Source: JAZGDL01 sp036477795 (GTDB lineage Bacteria > Planctomycetota > Phycisphaerae > UBA1845). From it: a stretch of 14,245 nt of DNA. Location: the NCBI GenBank assembly GCA_036477795.1, contig JAZGDL010000369.1, forward strand, positions 1 through 14,245, in the 5' to 3' direction. Under the pieces are notes generated by a model. It did no database searches and was not told the origin of the DNA. It saw nothing but the letters and a program-made list of their open reading frames with translations. Positions 11,881 through 14,245 of the stretch are shown here, in pieces. The position numbers and the translations under genes are program-made. Each line of letters starts with the position of its first letter. Position 1 is the stretch's first letter.

Positions 11881-14010
11881 CTAGCGTTCCACACGGATGG
11901 AAAGCGTATCGTTGGAAATCTCGGTGATGGTCGTCCTAACACCCGCTTCTTCACCGAACAGCCGGTCCAGAAAGGCCGCGTCGGCCTTCTGGTAGTTGAG
12001 AGCGGCGGTGACCAGCAGTTCGCCGGCTCCGGTCGGCGCGTGGAAGGCAACATCTTTGGAATCGGCGTCCACCTCACGAACGGGCGGCGAGGAGAGTCCC
12101 GGGCAGCTAAACGAGTAGGTCTCCGTATCGCTCATGCCTGGGAACATGGACCGTTTGAAACGGGCCCCCACCATCTCCCACAGGTTGTGCCGGTCGATGT
12201 CGTTGCCGTAGCGATCGATTCCTTCGGCCTTGAAGACCAGGGCATCGGCGTCCATGCGACCCTTCTCATCGGGCTGGCCGGTCTGGTAGACCAGCTCTCC
12301 GTGCTGGTCAACGACGGTCAACTCCACCCAACTACGGATGATGTCCAGCGGCCCGGTAGGAAAACCGTGCCCGGTCTTGCTGTTGGTCAAGACCACCCGG
12401 ACTTCGATCTCCTGGCCCGGCTTGACGGACTCGGGACCTGTCAGTTCCAGGCGGATCACCGCCCCGGAAGTCCACTTGTCGCTGATTTCGGGGATTTCGA
12501 TCTCGCCGCGCAGCCAGGCTTCAGTCAGAGTGATGTGCTCCTCGGCTCCGGGCAGTTTCATCAGAGCGGGCATGACCTGGTTGGCGCCCAGGAATCGATG
12601 CGACCGGTGCCTGCCGTCATCCGGGCTGCGGTTGTAATCGCCGGCGTCACCGGCTGCGGGGTCGGTGGAATCGGCCAGCGGCATATGGCATTCTCGACAG
12701 GTGATCGTCTTGGTGGCGTCACCCTCATGATACCAACGACTCTTGCGCCAGGTGTCGTACTGATTCTGCAACTGCACCCAGCCGATCAGGTTGACTTCCT
12801 CATCGATGAACTGCTTGTGGCAGGCGGCGCAGAACTCCGCGGTTTTGTAAAGCGGCCGGGCGAAGGTCTGCTTGTGCTGCTCGGGGTAGGCGCGGATTAG
12901 AAAGTCGCTGATCCATTTGTTCAGCGCCCCGTCCTTGCGTTCGCCGAGGTAGCGGACCGGTTGGGTCACGGTGTAGTCGGCGTTGCCCCGTACGTCGGTC
13001 TGGATGACCGAATGACATACGACGCAGGAGACGCCTTCGTCGGCGCCGACTGACGTCAGGCCCTCGACGTTAACGTTCTTGTTGCCCGACAGCAGGGCGA
13101 TGGGATCGTGGCACCCGGCGCAATACCGGGTGGACTCAGCCCCGGTATCTTCCAGCATAATGCGCTGGACCGCCTGAAACGCCACGTCCGACGATGCGTA
13201 ACGGTGGGCGCTGGGCTCCCATTCGCGGAGGATATCATTATGACACCCCGTGGTGCCGCAGCCGGCGGAGCCGGACAGCGTCGTCGGATCATAAGCCCAA
13301 TTGCTGGCCGTCTGCACCAGGGAGGGGGCGAAGGGGCGGTCCTTTCCGTACTTCCAACTGTAGTCGTCTGGAAACTCGTTATGGATGGGGGCTTCGGAGT
13401 AGAGGATGGACGGAATCGCCTGTAGCAGCAGCAGTGCGATCGTGCTGCCTCCACAGATTTGCAGAAACGTCCGCTTGGCCGCGCGCATCGAAGCCGCAGC
13501 CTCCGGGGCGTTCACTTTACGTAGCCAGAGGGTGAGCAGATGGGCGCCAAGGACGAACACCAGCACCAGGCCGACGACCAGGTGCACCAGGTCCCATCCG
13601 TAGCTGATGCGCACGCCGAACAGCCCCTGCCAGGTCAACACCAACCCGGTTACCGACAGCACCAACAAAGCCGCCGCCGACAGGTAGCCCAGCAACTGGT
13701 AGTGATTGAACTTGCCCCGGAACCGGCGCAACCAATGCTGCCCCAGGTACCAACCGACCGGGGCGACCATCAATACACCGATCACCGTATGCAGCAGCAC
13801 GCCGTACTGATTGAAGACGGAAAACGGCAGCAGGTAGATGGCCAATCCGCTGATAGTCTCGAAAAGCAGCAGCCCCAGGGTCACGCCAGTCGACGGCCGC
13901 CGCCATTCCGCGGCGGCATCAATGTTCACCGGTGACCTCACCGCCCGCCCGTCCGACGGCGACCCGGCACTACCCGCAACGGTTTCCGTATTTGTTGTTT
14001 CTGTATCCAT
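11881..14010 (-). CDS. Membrane-anchored five-heme cytochrome c (c554-like)
   Basis: The 709-residue product has a polar N-terminus and five predicted membrane helices at about 41-63, 71-90, 106-128, 140-164 and 183-203. Histidines H74, H143 and H157 in the helices could ligate b-type heme (inference). A large extracytoplasmic region follows with five c-heme sites: C251-x4-C256-H257 (unusual CX4CH), and CxxCH at 297-301, 329-333, 394-398 and 438-442. Their arrangement (TTGCHNDILREWEPSAH, YCAGCHDP) recalls cytochrome c554-type multiheme proteins. The C-terminal part (about 515-690) is beta-rich with no heme sites and contains GHGFPTGPLDIIRSW. It probably moves electrons between the quinone pool and an extracytoplasmic acceptor or donor, but partner and direction are unknown. 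ATG 14010 has GGGGGA about eight bases upstream and a promoter at 14043-14070. Confidence 0.9.
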   Translation of the reverse strand: MDTETTNTETVAGSAGSPSDGRAVRSPVNIDAAAEWRRPSTGVTLGLLLFETISGLAIYLLPFSVFNQYGVLLHTVIGVLMVAPVGWYLGQHWLRRFRGKFNHYQLLGYLSAAALLVLSVTGLVLTWQGLFGVRISYGWDLVHLVVGLVLVFVLGAHLLTLWLRKVNAPEAAASMRAAKRTFLQICGGSTIALLLLQAIPSILYSEAPIHNEFPDDYSWKYGKDRPFAPSLVQTASNWAYDPTTLSGSAGCGTTGCHNDILREWEPSAHRYASSDVAFQAVQRIMLEDTGAESTRYCAGCHDPIALLSGNKNVNVEGLTSVGADEGVSCVVCHSVIQTDVRGNADYTVTQPVRYLGERKDGALNKWISDFLIRAYPEQHKQTFARPLYKTAEFCAACHKQFIDEEVNLIGWVQLQNQYDTWRKSRWYHEGDATKTITCRECHMPLADSTDPAAGDAGDYNRSPDDGRHRSHRFLGANQVMPALMKLPGAEEHITLTEAWLRGEIEIPEISDKWTSGAVIRLELTGPESVKPGQEIEVRVVLTNSKTGHGFPTGPLDIIRSWVELTVVDQHGELVYQTGQPDEKGRMDADALVFKAEGIDRYGNDIDRHNLWEMVGARFKRSMFPGMSDTETYSFSCPGLSSPPVREVDADSKDVAFHAPTGAGELLVTAALNYQKADAAFLDRLFGEEAGVRTTITEISNDTLSIRVER

Positions 14011-14042
14011 CAGTTCATTCCCCCAACAATCATATAACTATA

Positions 14043-14070
14043 AGGATATGGAAAACCCGCAATTTGTCAA
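14043..14070 (-). promoter_or_regulatory. Promoter of the cytochrome gene
   Basis: On the minus strand a perfect TTGACA (14070-14065) is followed after 16 bases by TATCCT (14048-14043), four of six matches to TATAAT. A second AT-rich hexamer TATAGT lies further down (14042-14037) but at 22-base spacing. The leader would be about 25-30 bases. Confidence 0.5.
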
Positions 14071-14131
14071 GTGCCCAGACGCTGGACCGAGAATCCGGCT
14101 GGGTGGCCCTGGGAGGTTAGAGGGTAAGGGA

Positions 14132-14214
14132 GAGGCCGGGGGCGACCGGCCTCCCCCTCCCCGTTGTCGCAACGGGGTCTGTTCCCCGTATTTACCGGCG
14201 TGAGGGTCTCTCAC
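14132..14214. other. Cluster of three short hairpins upstream of the cytochrome gene
   Basis: There are three consecutive inverted repeats: GAGGCCGG/CCGGCCTC (14132-14139 with 14146-14153, perfect 8-base stem), CCCCGTTG/CAACGGGG (14159-14166 with 14170-14177, perfect 8-base stem, 3-base loop), and GTGAG/CTCAC (14200-14204 with 14210-14214). No gene is visible from 14071 to 14245. They may be the transcription end of a gene beyond the window or another repeat element. Confidence 0.4.
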
Positions 14215-14245
14215 CGGGCGACCCCAACCGAAGTTGCCCCATAGC

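Noticed and set aside
11848..12900. 350-codon open frame on the plus strand opposite the cytochrome gene
   Set aside because: It lies antisense to the heme-binding protein; glycine- and valine-rich low-information translation is typical of a shadow frame.

Overview
The window looks like a chromosomal stretch of a GC-rich Planctomycetota bacterium, possibly Phycisphaerae-like and from an uncultured lineage. The clues are the short palindromic repeats that enter genes as an in-frame PSRDR(K/E)GAV peptide, an FG-GAP/ASPIC-UnbV propeller protein next to a multiheme cytochrome, and an 84-residue protein of a type I associate with planctomycetes. This placement rests on recalled family resemblance, not on a search.

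Layout. 1-134: most of a mobile-looking inverted-repeat element. 128-1644 (minus): def and fmt, the deformylase/formyltransferase pair for formyl-Met handling, behind a good promoter at 1710-1737. 1645-2065: intergenic, holding two back-to-back repeat elements (1782-1856 and 1865-1997). 2066-4467 (plus): a TPR-rich protein, ribosomal protein S20 (rpsT) and a TlyA/FtsJ-like methyltransferase without an S4 domain, spaced about 40 bases apart. 4540-5227 (minus): an MNT nucleotidyltransferase overlapping a HEPN gene; the HEPN frame carries an apparent premature stop. 5370-5560 (minus): a decayed SNF2 helicase C-terminal fragment. 5667-5921 (plus): the 84-residue protein. 6003-8176 (plus): a membrane sensor histidine kinase translationally coupled (ATGA) to a receiver plus Fis-HTH response regulator. 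8204-8277: an inverted repeat between convergent genes. 8274-14010 (minus): in transcription order, a five-TM, five-heme cytochrome, a seven-repeat FG-GAP/UnbV protein and a B12-type radical SAM enzyme related to HpnP. 14011-14245: the upstream region of the cytochrome gene, with a promoter and three hairpins.

How the parts fit. The left half is translation housekeeping plus a decaying toxin-antitoxin-like accessory patch. The right half is envelope and redox: a two-component system, a membrane multiheme cytochrome with an envelope propeller partner, and a radical SAM enzyme acting on an unknown, possibly lipid, substrate. The strongest theme is repeat activity. At least four kinds of short inverted repeat are present, two occurrences are translated inside the kinase, and two others supply the stop codons of neighbouring genes (fmt and the radical SAM gene). 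No tRNA, rRNA, CRISPR array or transposase gene was recognised.
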